64,000 nucleotides of DNA from Robiginitalea marina. GTDB lineage: Bacteria > Bacteroidota > Bacteroidia > Flavobacteriales > Flavobacteriaceae. Made by a program: the position numbers and the translations under genes. The notes beneath the pieces are model-generated. The model saw only the letters and a program-made list of their open reading frames with translations, ran no database searches and was not told where the DNA came from. Below are positions 17,349 through 26,713 of this stretch, piece after piece; the first letter of the stretch is position 1; every line of letters starts with the position of its first letter. The stretch spans positions 345,174 to 409,173 of the forward strand of contig NZ_JAMXIB010000002.1 in NCBI RefSeq assembly GCF_024006985.1, written 5' to 3'.

Positions 17349-18623
17349 TTAAAACATATATTTGACCATAAACTGCAGGCGTTTTCCGGTACCACTGTTC
17401 CCATCCACATTTGTGCGTTTTAACATCATGAATTCTACCCCCATATTTACCTTTTTATAGGGAGACCAGATCAGGTTCACATGGCCGGATCCCCCTCCTT
17501 TGAGGTTATTCGGATCCCGGAATTCACTCGGATCAATGCCGAACCAAGCTGTGTTAACAGAAGTCACAAGTGTGGGGGATATATTAAAGGCAAATCCACC
17601 TAACAGGTTCCAGGCCGGCATGGTTTTCAGGTTTCCTTCCGGGTCGAGTACCGCTGAGGCCTGCGTGCCAACGGTCGCAACGATCTGGCTGCCCCATCCC
17701 TGTCCGTAAGAGGACAGCCAGTTGAAATAGTGCCTTTTTGCACCCAGGTACTTCCGTCCGCTAAAACTAAAACCCCATCCAATGGCCGTATCGTCCGGAT
17801 TATCATCTTCTCCGTCCCACCTGAGTTGAAAAACGGATGCCCCCAGAAACAATCGGCCCCCATCTTTCAAACCCTTTGTAACATTTCCCACAACCATCGG
17901 AAGTATCTGGCTGGCTTTTCCCACCTGCCCGTTCGGATCAATACCCGGAAATTCGAGCATTTCAACAGCAACTGCATATTTATACGTGTCGGTTATATGG
18001 TCTTCAAAACGGATCTGGGCCCTGCGGCTCCCCGTCAGTGCATCCCCGGCCGCAAAGTCTATGGTTGAGGGTACGGCATATAAATCACTTTGAGTCCCCC
18101 AGGTCCGTCCCACCAACAGCCGTCCCACTACGCCATAAAAATGCCGCAACCTTGGCGTTTGGTTAAATGGTCCCCTGTCCAGGTTATAGAAATCAAATTC
18201 AAAAAATACCCGCATGGGCATACCGGTTTCCGTCAGTGTGCGGATATCCACATTTAGGCGGGATTCCCTGGCATGCATGTTCATGTAGCCGTCTTGTAAG
18301 GGCCTTCCGTCACCAGGTACAGGTACATTTTGTATTTCATATTGAAAACGATCATACCCTCCGTCAAAATCCTGGATATAATCCAGTTTGACATATCCGC
18401 CGATAGCCATACGCGCTTTCGTGCCGAATAGAGGCCATGAGTTTGGAAATGTGTCGTCCACCAGGTCCTGCCCGGTTGTCGCGATGACGTTGTCCCTGAA
18501 ATCATCAATGCGATCCTGTTTTTTATCCACTGTCTTAATAGAATCCTGGGGATTCCAGTCCTGGGCATAGGTCAGCTGTAATCCACACAGGATCAGCGCA
18601 ACCAATAGATGTTTTTTCAGCAT
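17349..18623 (-). CDS. DcaP-type outer-membrane porin
   Basis: A 424-residue exported beta-barrel. A signal peptide (MLKKHLLVALILCGL...AQ) is followed by a short charged helix-forming stretch, then MAIGGYVKLDYIQDF, ARESRLNVDIRT, and VGRTWGTQSDLYAVPSTIDF, the hallmarks of the DcaP trimeric porin family, which takes up dicarboxylates and other small anionic molecules. The protein ends on phenylalanine as expected for an outer-membrane barrel. The start at 18623 was chosen over an upstream methionine because it yields a clean signal peptide. Its position beside exported hydrolases suggests it admits their products, which is inference. Confidence 0.78.
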   Translation of the reverse strand: MLKKHLLVALILCGLQLTYAQDWNPQDSIKTVDKKQDRIDDFRDNVIATTGQDLVDDTFPNSWPLFGTKARMAIGGYVKLDYIQDFDGGYDRFQYEIQNVPVPGDGRPLQDGYMNMHARESRLNVDIRTLTETGMPMRVFFEFDFYNLDRGPFNQTPRLRHFYGVVGRLLVGRTWGTQSDLYAVPSTIDFAAGDALTGSRRAQIRFEDHITDTYKYAVAVEMLEFPGIDPNGQVGKASQILPMVVGNVTKGLKDGGRLFLGASVFQLRWDGEDDNPDDTAIGWGFSFSGRKYLGAKRHYFNWLSSYGQGWGSQIVATVGTQASAVLDPEGNLKTMPAWNLLGGFAFNISPTLVTSVNTAWFGIDPSEFRDPNNLKGGGSGHVNLIWSPYKKVNMGVEFMMLKRTNVDGNSGTGKRLQFMVKYMF

Positions 18624-18798
18624 TAGAGCAGTTATTAGATTAAAAATGCAGTATTCTTTCAAACAATTTTCACGTATGGGTTTGTGATCAATCTCAAACA
18701 AAAAACATCCGGTTAAGGGCTTTCTTCAAAAGCCTGGCGATCCGCTTATGTCTGCCGACTTATTCTTGTCTTATTTCTTTTTAAAGCTTTCAATAACA

Positions 18799-19225
18799 CT
18801 ATAAACTGCGTTCGGGTCTCACAATGGTGTAACCAATCATTATTCCCACAAGGATAGTCATGGCTACAACAAACATTTGAAAAAACTGTTGCACGCCTAG
18901 AGCCATCCCTGATACTACTTCGCCCAAAGGTTGGGGGTATTTGGTCAATGGCGTCAATATGAACAGAAGCCTCTTTAAAAGAAAAGGTCCCGGTTTCCAC
19001 CTCGTTCAACTCATTGCCAGGTCGGGCAAGCCTGACTAAATCAAAATCCGGAGGTGTTGTAGCCATTATTTCTACACGCTGTGGTGAATCCGTCGTTTCC
19101 CGCAAACCAAAGCTAATTTCTACCGGTTTAGATTTAAATTCAGCCTGATAGCAAAAACCTTTGGCCAAGCAGGTTAGTAAAGATTCCAATCTGCCCGATG
19201 TAGAGCCCTGTTTATGAGCGGCCAA
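18799..19225 (-). pseudogene. Frame-broken membrane-anchored protein
   Basis: The readable frame (from a TTG near 19225) runs to about residue 99 and would then continue into nonsense. Removing one base from the five-C run at 18933-18937 joins it to a second frame that encodes a clear single membrane helix (VVAMTILVGIMIGY) and a short tail ending at a TAG at 18799-18801. The upstream frame is closed by a stop just before the TTG, so the N-terminus is also missing. It is a decayed gene, or a sequencing error in a homopolymer. No family is recognised. Confidence 0.5.
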
Positions 19226-19239
19226 GCCAACTTTTATGA

Positions 19240-19279
19240 TAAAACGTCAGGCATCGTCAAAGGAAACCTTTGACGATGC
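19240..19279 (-). terminator. Terminator after the S12 serine hydrolase
   Basis: A perfect 13-bp stem (gcatcgtcaaagg at 19251-19263 and its complement at 19267-19279) with a 3-base loop lies just past the stop of the minus-strand hydrolase gene, followed on that strand by a modest T run. Confidence 0.65.
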
Positions 19280-19307
19280 AGAAAACGTTTTCTCTTTGCC
19301 GACCCGG

Positions 19308-20816
19308 TTAATTGTCGAATACCGATCCGGAGAGATCGAACTCGTCGACCGCCCCGTCGCCCCGAATGAAGATCCGGTGGTTGAATCGCACATAGTTCAG
19401 TTCTCCAGACGGATCTTTGAGCAATTCGCCAAGGGATCCCTCGTTCGGGCCTTCGGTGATGATAAAATAGCCCTCGGCCGTGTTGGCCACATTGGCAGGC
19501 GCGGGATCCGCTCCTTTGGTCAATGCGGAGAACTGGATAAACACATATTTGTCACCCTCTTTCCGGATCTCGATGTTTTGGGAATTGCCCTTGAAGACGC
19601 CGACAAAGGGGTCGAGCACAGACGGATCAACGCCCGCTGCGACCGGAGACTTGGCCTCGATTTTCGTGAAGGCTTTGACCATTGCGTTCGCAACTTTCTT
19701 GTAGGCCTCGACTCCGCGATCACTGTGGACCAAAACCACCACGGCAAAGTCGTGATCCGGGATAAGCTGCAGAAAAGAACGTGTGCCGGGCCAATTCCCC
19801 CCGTGGCTGGGACTGATGACCCCGTCGTAGTCGTGGACGAACCAGGTCAGCCCGGTAAAGTCGCCGGCCTCCGCCTCGACTGCCGGAGCGTGGGCGTAGT
19901 CCAGCGCTTCCCTGGACAGCAGCTGCTTGCCGGAGGCGTCCTTGCCGTCCAGCTGAAAGCGGGCGTATTTCAGCATGTCGGTAACCGTAGACCGGATTCC
20001 GCCGGAGGCTGCGGACTCTCTTATCATCGGAATGTAGTACGGCTTTAGATCACTGATGCTGCCTTCCCCGTAGATCGGCGGATGACCCCATGCGTAGTTA
20101 TTAGCCGGAGGAGTGGTGTCGTAATTAAAGGATGACGCATCCATGCCGAGCGGGTTGAGCAGGTGCTCTTCGATCAGGGTCTCGATCGGCTTTCCGCCGA
20201 CATGCGACACCACATGGGTAGCAAAGGTGATACTGGTGTTGTTGTACATCCAGGTTTGATCGAACGGATAGATCTGCTGGATGTAAGCCCCCTGGAGCAT
20301 GACCTTCTCGGAAATGGATCCACCCGGGGGAACGGGCAAGAACCCATGGTCGCCATACCAGCCAGCGCGATGGTGGAACAGGTCAACGACCCGCGCTTTC
20401 GAAGTCGCCTCGGGATCCGCGACCCTCCACCACGGCAGGATGTCGACGACACGGGCGTTCAAATCCAGTTTGCCCTGTTCGGACAGCTGCATGGCCACCG
20501 TCGAAAGGAAGGTTTTTGTCACAGAGCCAATTTGGAATTGCGTATCAGGGGTAACCGCCTCGTCGGTGCCTACCTTGGTGACGCCGAGGCCGGCGCTGTA
20601 GGAGTTGGGCCCGTGGATGACACCGACAGCAAGTCCCGGTATGCGCATTTCCTTGATCAGTTCAGCAGTTTCGGCGATGACCGCATCAAAGGTCACCTGG
20701 CCCTCCTTCTTCGTCATTGTCACTTTGGACGGTGGCTTTTTCTGAGCAAGTGCCGGTTGAACCGCAAATAATGCCGAGATCATTACGGTAAATAATAGTT
20801 TAATTTTTTGTTTCAT
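19308..20816 (-). CDS. Exported serine hydrolase, S12 beta-lactamase/MlrB-like family
   Basis: A 502-residue periplasmic hydrolase. The signal peptide ends PALAQ. The catalytic SxxK is at residues 98-101 (SVTK), and the YxN element appears as YNN in TWMYNNTS. A C-terminal lipocalin-like domain of about 130 residues follows the catalytic domain, as in many S12 proteins. Members cleave esters, D-amino-acid peptides or linearised microcystin (MlrB); true beta-lactamase activity cannot be assumed. Its leader is almost identical in protein and DNA to that of the next gene upstream, and it sits near an MlrC-like peptidase. Confidence 0.85.
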   Translation of the reverse strand: MKQKIKLLFTVMISALFAVQPALAQKKPPSKVTMTKKEGQVTFDAVIAETAELIKEMRIPGLAVGVIHGPNSYSAGLGVTKVGTDEAVTPDTQFQIGSVTKTFLSTVAMQLSEQGKLDLNARVVDILPWWRVADPEATSKARVVDLFHHRAGWYGDHGFLPVPPGGSISEKVMLQGAYIQQIYPFDQTWMYNNTSITFATHVVSHVGGKPIETLIEEHLLNPLGMDASSFNYDTTPPANNYAWGHPPIYGEGSISDLKPYYIPMIRESAASGGIRSTVTDMLKYARFQLDGKDASGKQLLSREALDYAHAPAVEAEAGDFTGLTWFVHDYDGVISPSHGGNWPGTRSFLQLIPDHDFAVVVLVHSDRGVEAYKKVANAMVKAFTKIEAKSPVAAGVDPSVLDPFVGVFKGNSQNIEIRKEGDKYVFIQFSALTKGADPAPANVANTAEGYFIITEGPNEGSLGELLKDPSGELNYVRFNHRIFIRGDGAVDEFDLSGSVFDN

Positions 20817-20933
20817 GGTTTCTCTTTATTAAATACTTGTAATAAAGTTTATCTAATGTGTGTGCCTAAGGCCTTGGTTCAGAGGTGACTATAGGCGCCG
20901 TCCGCTGCAACGAATTGATAGGCACGATAAAGC

Positions 20934-21932
20934 TTATTTGTCTTCTGACTTTAAATAATAAAAGTCATATAAAGTCCGGGTAACTTCCGCAATGGCCCGA
21001 TCACGATCAGCTTCTGAGGTTGTACTGCTTTTGGTGAATACCACAATCGCAAAACGTCGGCCGTCGGGTAGCGTGATATAGCCGACGTCGTTGGCCACGC
21101 CCCCTATGGTTCCGGTCTTGTTCGCTACGGGCGTTCCCTTGGGCAGCAGCCCCTTGAGCCGGCCAGAGCCCGTGCGCGTGCGCGACATGACATTAATCAA
21201 GAAGTCGCGGCTCTCGGAGCTCGTCGCTTTGCCACCGTCAATGGCAAGCAGGAGCTGCAGCATCGCAAGGGGCGTTGCTTGGTCACGTGGATCTGCCTCG
21301 AAGTCCAGATTGCGGTCACCCTGGATCTTCAAGAGCTCCGGCCGGGCCTTGAAGACCTCTGTGGCGAGTTTATGCGTGGCCGGTCCCGGCAAACCATAGA
21401 ACTCCCCGATGATCTCGCCTGTCGGCCGATCGACTCTGAAATCGCTGATCCCAATCCTGCGCAGATATTTGGTCACTGCCGCGGGGCCACCGGCCAGCCC
21501 CATCGAGATGTCGGTCGCCGTGTTGTCGCTCTCCGTGATCATCACCTCGATCAGGTTCGCGATCGACAACTGGAGCCCAGGGTGAACGAATCTGCCATTA
21601 AGCGCAGCGTCCCCGATCATCATCATATCGAGTGTGACATCGACCATCTGGTCGAGCCGCAGCTCCCCCCTGTCCACGCGATCCAGCACGGCAGCGGCAA
21701 TCGCAACCTTGTAGGTACTCGCCATCACAAACTGTTCATCTCCGTTTATGGTAATCTTCTTATCCGAACCAATTTCCTGTGCCGCCACTCCAATGCGACC
21801 CGCTAACTTCTCTGTGAGTTTCTCGATCTTCTGAGAAATAGCTTCAGCATTTTGTTTTTGAGCAAATGCCGGTTGAACTGCAAATAATGCCGAGATTATT
21901 ACAGTAAATAATTGTTTCATCTTTCTCTTCAT
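20934..21932 (-). CDS. Class A beta-lactamase-like serine hydrolase
   Basis: A 332-residue exported protein. Signal peptide to about residue 25 (PAFAQ), then STYK at 72-75, SDN at 135-137 and KTG in VANKTGTIGG, the three active-site elements of class A beta-lactamases. The omega-loop segment that should carry ExxLN reads DRPTGEII (169-176) and is followed by an insertion, so the canonical general base is not evident. The mature domain is GC-rich while the leader is AT-rich and matches that of the neighbouring S12 hydrolase, which suggests a mosaic gene. It may be a beta-lactamase with an altered deacylation step or a peptide-cleaving relative. Confidence 0.8.
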   Translation of the reverse strand: MKRKMKQLFTVIISALFAVQPAFAQKQNAEAISQKIEKLTEKLAGRIGVAAQEIGSDKKITINGDEQFVMASTYKVAIAAAVLDRVDRGELRLDQMVDVTLDMMMIGDAALNGRFVHPGLQLSIANLIEVMITESDNTATDISMGLAGGPAAVTKYLRRIGISDFRVDRPTGEIIGEFYGLPGPATHKLATEVFKARPELLKIQGDRNLDFEADPRDQATPLAMLQLLLAIDGGKATSSESRDFLINVMSRTRTGSGRLKGLLPKGTPVANKTGTIGGVANDVGYITLPDGRRFAIVVFTKSSTTSEADRDRAIAEVTRTLYDFYYLKSEDK

Positions 21933-21978
21933 CTTTCTTTTCTTTTAAATATTAATCATTGCGTTTAATCGATTTGTA

Positions 21979-23643
21979 TTAATCTCCTATACTAAAAGTT
22001 GCGTTTTCGTCTAGAGGGTAGATAGGATACTTGAGCTGGGTATGCTCAAAAAGCGTAATATCACGGCTAGTGGTTCCTGGAACATCTGCTAGCAGTAACT
22101 TGTCGGTGAAGTTTTCATAGAATGCTCTAAAGTGCATCCCGCTTTTGACACCTATAACGTCATATTCCTGAATGATGATGCCATGTGGCCGTCCCTGCGT
22201 ATCATCATAGGTCTGGCATAGGCCGGAAATAACGATAACATCCACCGTATTCTCAGCTTCGATGACTAACCTGGCGGTAGGGCCAAGCTGGAACGGGCCG
22301 TTGAAAGCGGTGCCCCCGCGAACGGTCTCATTCCCATCCGAAAGAGACTTGACATAGGCTTTGGTCTTAATCGGTTCACCCGCCAATGTCTCATATTTGC
22401 CCCCGAGGCTCACATCGATTGTTGCTCCTACACCGGCAGCGACTGCTGCCTTTGCGGTTTCTGGATCGTGTATGGACATGAAAGCGACTTTCCCCAGGCC
22501 CTTTGTCTCCATCAGGGCCTTCAGCAGGTGGGTGCCGCCACCTCCGGCACCACCTCCAGGGTTGTCTGCCGCGTCCCCAATCACTATAGGGGTATGGTCT
22601 ATGATATCGCCTTTTGTTGGCAATTTACGCACATAGTGGCCGTCCTTTTCGAGCATGGCCAGCACAGTGCTCATCGTTTTGTCCAAAGTTTCTAAAGGGA
22701 TGATGGACTCTTTCCTATGGTCCCATATCCACTGCGCCAGTTCGTCCACCAGTTCTTCTGCCAGCTTGAGGTTATTTTCGGTAGTGACCATTGGGTACAC
22801 GCCACAAAAATTGCTGTCCTGATATGGGAAACCATGCATCACAGAGCAGTTGAGAACACCGGGCCTTTTTTCTATTTCAATGCACTTTTCTTTAAGTCGA
22901 TTGGCAAAGGTTCCCTCCTCTTCGGTATTACTCATCCCCATCATCAGGGGCACTTTGCGATAGGCGGGGGTAGGATGTGATTCTCCTGCAAGGATGGCAG
23001 CGCCACGATACATCGCATCACGTGCGCATGCATTCATATCCATATGAGGATATTCTTTGCAGGCACTGAAGAAATTCATATTATCCTTCATTTTATCGGT
23101 GATCTTGCCATGCAGGTCACCGCTCCAGACAATTATCGTGTCCTTTCCGACTAATTTTCTTACTGACTCCGCTAAGTCCCCTTCAAGATCGTTCGTGCTT
23201 TTTACCATGCCGGCACCGTGTACACCAAGGTAGACGATGTCCATCGGCATCTGTGATTTCAGCGTGTCCATGATATCCTTTTTCGCATCTTTCCAAGCCT
23301 GATCACTCACTGTGCTAAAGCACCAGTCTATGTAGTACATAACGCCTGGCAGCAGCTCCCATCCCTTCTCTTCACAAACATCTACCGCACCGCCAATAGC
23401 AGTCCCTTTCAACATATTCTTAATTTGATCACCCCGGAACGTGCGCATTCTGTCGAGCGTGGTTTCGCCCATACCTTCGGTGAGGTAGGTGTTGGTTTCA
23501 TGGAAAAAACCAACATAGGATACTCTCAATTTTTTACTTTCTTTTAATGTGTTTTCATTGTTTAAAGAGAAGGAAAGTAGAGGTGCTGATGCTGCAGCAA
23601 CACCTGCAGCACTGGATAGCGTAACAAACTTTCTTCTTTTCAT
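21979..23643 (-). CDS. Tat-exported M81 metallopeptidase (MlrC-like)
   Basis: A 554-residue member of the M81 family, which includes the microcystin-degrading peptidase MlrC. A twin-arginine leader (MKRRKFVTLSSAAGVAAASA) predicts folded export to the periplasm. Conserved blocks are FFHETNT at 47-53, VHGAGM at 141-146, DLEGDL at 152-157 and SGDLHGK at 174-180, providing likely zinc ligands. Its start overlaps the end of the amidohydrolase gene by four bases (ATGA), so the two are translationally coupled. Substrate is unknown; the context favours amide or peptide bonds involving unusual residues. Confidence 0.82.
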   Translation of the reverse strand: MKRRKFVTLSSAAGVAAASAPLLSFSLNNENTLKESKKLRVSYVGFFHETNTYLTEGMGETTLDRMRTFRGDQIKNMLKGTAIGGAVDVCEEKGWELLPGVMYYIDWCFSTVSDQAWKDAKKDIMDTLKSQMPMDIVYLGVHGAGMVKSTNDLEGDLAESVRKLVGKDTIIVWSGDLHGKITDKMKDNMNFFSACKEYPHMDMNACARDAMYRGAAILAGESHPTPAYRKVPLMMGMSNTEEEGTFANRLKEKCIEIEKRPGVLNCSVMHGFPYQDSNFCGVYPMVTTENNLKLAEELVDELAQWIWDHRKESIIPLETLDKTMSTVLAMLEKDGHYVRKLPTKGDIIDHTPIVIGDAADNPGGGAGGGGTHLLKALMETKGLGKVAFMSIHDPETAKAAVAAGVGATIDVSLGGKYETLAGEPIKTKAYVKSLSDGNETVRGGTAFNGPFQLGPTARLVIEAENTVDVIVISGLCQTYDDTQGRPHGIIIQEYDVIGVKSGMHFRAFYENFTDKLLLADVPGTTSRDITLFEHTQLKYPIYPLDENATFSIGD

Positions 23644-24983
23644 TTGTTTAAATTGTTTTTATATAGAACACCGTCTTTCATGATCACCTTAAATTTATTT
23701 TCGGGATCGGCAACTAAATCGATGTTCTCTAAAGGATTGCCATCCACCAATATCAGATCCGCATAAGCACTCTCTTTGATAACTCCTATGGGGTGTGGAT
23801 AGGGGTCCCGAGGGCCGCAGAGTTTCACCAATTCGGCATTGACAGAAGTGGCCATTTTCAGGATTTCGTAGGGGGTGTACCATCTTTTCAGTTTAGCAAG
23901 TAATTTCCCTTGCTTTTCGCCCAACCTGGCATCGAAGAGAATGTCAGTACCGAATGCGGTTTTCACTTTATATTTTTTGGCTAAAGCAATCGCATTGTCG
24001 AGACCATCCGTTACTTCAACAAATTTTGCTGTGCTTATCGGGTCTTCAAATCGAATGGCATCTTCATCATTTATGATGGGTTGCATGCTAAACCATGCAC
24101 CTTTCTCGGCCATGAGTTTAGCGGTTTCTTCGGTGATGAGAAAAGCATGTTCGACGGATTTTGCCCCAGCCCTTACCCATATTTGAATTGCATCATCAGT
24201 ATTGGCATGTATGGCGACATAGGTGTTCCAACTTGCGGCGACCTCAACCATAGCCTCGGCCTCAGCCTTGGTATATTGGGTAACATCGAGCGGGTCATAC
24301 AAAGAAGATACTCCACCGCCAGCCATCACTTTGATTTGGGTAGCACCCATTCTCAATGCTTCACGGGTTCTTTTTGTTACTTCCGGCACTCCATCCGCAA
24401 TGATTGTATGGCCTGTTCTCTGAATGTAATCTAATGCTTGATCCGGGTTAGAAGGAACTGCATTGGGCGCCAGAAAATCGCCATGCCCCGAAGTTTGGCT
24501 AATCGTGGGTCCTGAAGGGTATATCCTGGGGCCAATAATGGTGCCCTCATCTATCGCCCTTTTTACACCAAAAGAATTGCCGCCAACATCTCTCACCGTA
24601 GTAAACCCTCTTAACAGGGTTTTTCCTGAATGGTGGCCTGCATTGATTCCGAGGTGAGCTAAATCTGCATTCAAAAGTTTGCTTATCGACCAGAAATTAA
24701 ATACAGTATGCCAATGGTTGTCGATGAGACCGGGCATGAGTGTCATGCCCTGCCCATCAATAATGCTGACATTATCGGTTTGCACAACCATCAATGGTTC
24801 TTTTGATATTTGCTTGATGAGGTTGCCCTCTACCAAAACATCTGCCTTGAACCGTTTATCGGATAGTCCATCAAAGACTTGGACATTGGTAAACAAGGTG
24901 ATTTGCTTTGGTTGTTCCTGAGCAAACAGCCCTAAACTGAAGAAGCAAAGGATACATGCGAGTAGCGATTTTTTCATTTTCAA
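23640..24983 (-). CDS. Exported metal-dependent amidohydrolase
   Basis: A 447-residue amidohydrolase-superfamily enzyme (imidazolonepropionase/Xaa-Pro dipeptidase-like branch). A signal peptide ends near LFAQ. The metal centre is visible as NHWH at 89-92, a later IHAN, EHAF, and GTD near the C-terminal third. Proteins of this branch cleave N-acyl or dipeptide bonds with bulky residues. It is coupled to the M81 gene by an ATGA overlap. Confidence 0.83.
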   Translation of the reverse strand: MKMKKSLLACILCFFSLGLFAQEQPKQITLFTNVQVFDGLSDKRFKADVLVEGNLIKQISKEPLMVVQTDNVSIIDGQGMTLMPGLIDNHWHTVFNFWSISKLLNADLAHLGINAGHHSGKTLLRGFTTVRDVGGNSFGVKRAIDEGTIIGPRIYPSGPTISQTSGHGDFLAPNAVPSNPDQALDYIQRTGHTIIADGVPEVTKRTREALRMGATQIKVMAGGGVSSLYDPLDVTQYTKAEAEAMVEVAASWNTYVAIHANTDDAIQIWVRAGAKSVEHAFLITEETAKLMAEKGAWFSMQPIINDEDAIRFEDPISTAKFVEVTDGLDNAIALAKKYKVKTAFGTDILFDARLGEKQGKLLAKLKRWYTPYEILKMATSVNAELVKLCGPRDPYPHPIGVIKESAYADLILVDGNPLENIDLVADPENKFKVIMKDGVLYKNNLNK

Positions 24984-25051
24984 AGACTCTTCAGCTTATT
25001 GATTATTTAGCTTTTTGAGATACTATGGCGCTCTTAATTATTAAAGTTGTA

Positions 25052-26689
25052 TTACTTTAAAGCAGCTCCACTGAAATCAGCAGGTGAGGCATAGAAAGCT
25101 TTTTCCCAATTTTCGACAGATAATGGTTCAAAACGTCCTTTTTCTTCAACCTCAAAACGAATAGGTTGACCCGCATCAAAGCGTTTTATAGGTTCTGAAT
25201 CTCTCATTACAATGATGCCATTTACTATCACATGAGGGATCCCGGTTGATGGAAGGGTACCTTTGGCATAAGTAGAGTTATCAGTTACGGTTTTAGGATT
25301 GAAAATGGTAATATCAGCTACCATACCCTCTTGTAATCTTCCTCTCACTTGCATGGCTTTAAGACCCATTTTCCCTAAAGGATTTGCGTAGTTATAGCTG
25401 GTCATAGAAACAGCCTGCATCAATGGGATATTGTTTTCTCTTGCTAAACGTAAAACTTTGGCAAAAGAACCAGCTAAGCGCGGGTGGGTATTCGGAAAGT
25501 CTTCGTAGGGAGTTTCCCATGTAAGTCCATCATCGGGTATGAAAGGCATACCGTCGCTACCTATGGCCACTCCTTTCATTTTAATCCAATTCACTATCCA
25601 TTCCTCTTTGCTTTTGTAAACAAGCACTAAACGGGTAGGCTCTTTCTTCAGCATTTCTTCTCGTGTTTCTTGGGTGTAAAATTCTCCAGTTTCCACGTCT
25701 TGAAGGGTTTCTTCATATTTATTGCCAAGTGCATTTACCCAAATCTCCGGCTCCAAGAATACTGCGTTTAGGGCTGTTGAGCCAGCAGCATACGGATATA
25801 TTTCTCCCCATACATTGTTGCCCTTTCCTTGCATTCTAAGCAGTAGTTCATAGACCAAGTTATAACCAGGGTTATTGAAATGAAGTGCATTGGCCGGGGC
25901 ACCTAATGCTGAAGCATTGGCGAGCATTTCCTGAATACCTAAGGTTTCTTCTACATCCGACCCGGGTGTCAATCTAAAATGCATACCTATTTGACGACCG
26001 TAGGCTCCGGCAAGTTTTTGAAGTTCAAAAATTTCTCTAGAGGAAACCCCTTCACGCATATAGCCAACAGTAGAACCGATACCTATGCCTCCTTTACGCA
26101 ATCCTTCATCCATCATTTTGAGGATTTCATTGGCTTGTTCAAGACTTGGACGGGTCTTTGACCATCCTTCTTTTCCCGATCGTGTACCAACCGCATCCAA
26201 AGTGTAATATCGTTTCCAATCTTTGAATTCATCTAACACCGCGGCACGAACTAATTCATGGGCAACGGCTACTCCATAATTGACCGGAGCGTTGCCTTCT
26301 CTTTGTTTATAAAATTTGTCGATTTCCGGACCGAATCCTCCAACCTCTAAATCTAAAAGAGTTGTGCGACCATCACGCAACATGAGACGATAGACATACG
26401 GCTCAATAGTATGTTGATGGCCGTCGATAAACCCAGGTGCTACCACATGGTCTTTGGCATCAATGGTTTCTTTTCCAGAGATTTCAGCTTCTGTGATGAT
26501 CGCAATTTTACCGTCTTTAACTCCGACGTTTCTGATGCCGTCAAAATTGGTTTCCGGATCCATGACACGACCATTTAAGATGACTATGTCAAATTCCTGA
26601 TTGGGGTCAGCCCCTTTTTCTGTGGATTTCTGATTACAGCTGCTGAAAATAAGTGCAGATATCAAGAGGGTTAAAAGAGTTTTTTTCAT
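25052..26689 (-). CDS. D-aminoacylase-like amidohydrolase lipoprotein (copy 2)
   Basis: A 545-residue lipoprotein: MKKTLLTLLISALIFSSC is a type II signal with the lipid-bearing Cys at 18. The amidohydrolase metal motif is DGHQH (about residue 91), and the HPRLAGSF block near the C-terminal third is typical of N-acyl-D-amino-acid deacylases. It is a tandem paralogue of the next gene upstream, with nearly identical leader and first 70 residues. It probably removes acyl groups from D-amino acids or cleaves related amides in the periplasm or at the cell surface. Confidence 0.82.
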   Translation of the reverse strand: MKKTLLTLLISALIFSSCNQKSTEKGADPNQEFDIVILNGRVMDPETNFDGIRNVGVKDGKIAIITEAEISGKETIDAKDHVVAPGFIDGHQHTIEPYVYRLMLRDGRTTLLDLEVGGFGPEIDKFYKQREGNAPVNYGVAVAHELVRAAVLDEFKDWKRYYTLDAVGTRSGKEGWSKTRPSLEQANEILKMMDEGLRKGGIGIGSTVGYMREGVSSREIFELQKLAGAYGRQIGMHFRLTPGSDVEETLGIQEMLANASALGAPANALHFNNPGYNLVYELLLRMQGKGNNVWGEIYPYAAGSTALNAVFLEPEIWVNALGNKYEETLQDVETGEFYTQETREEMLKKEPTRLVLVYKSKEEWIVNWIKMKGVAIGSDGMPFIPDDGLTWETPYEDFPNTHPRLAGSFAKVLRLARENNIPLMQAVSMTSYNYANPLGKMGLKAMQVRGRLQEGMVADITIFNPKTVTDNSTYAKGTLPSTGIPHVIVNGIIVMRDSEPIKRFDAGQPIRFEVEEKGRFEPLSVENWEKAFYASPADFSGAALK

Positions 26690-26713
26690 TTTACAGAGGG
26701 TATATGGTGTTTT

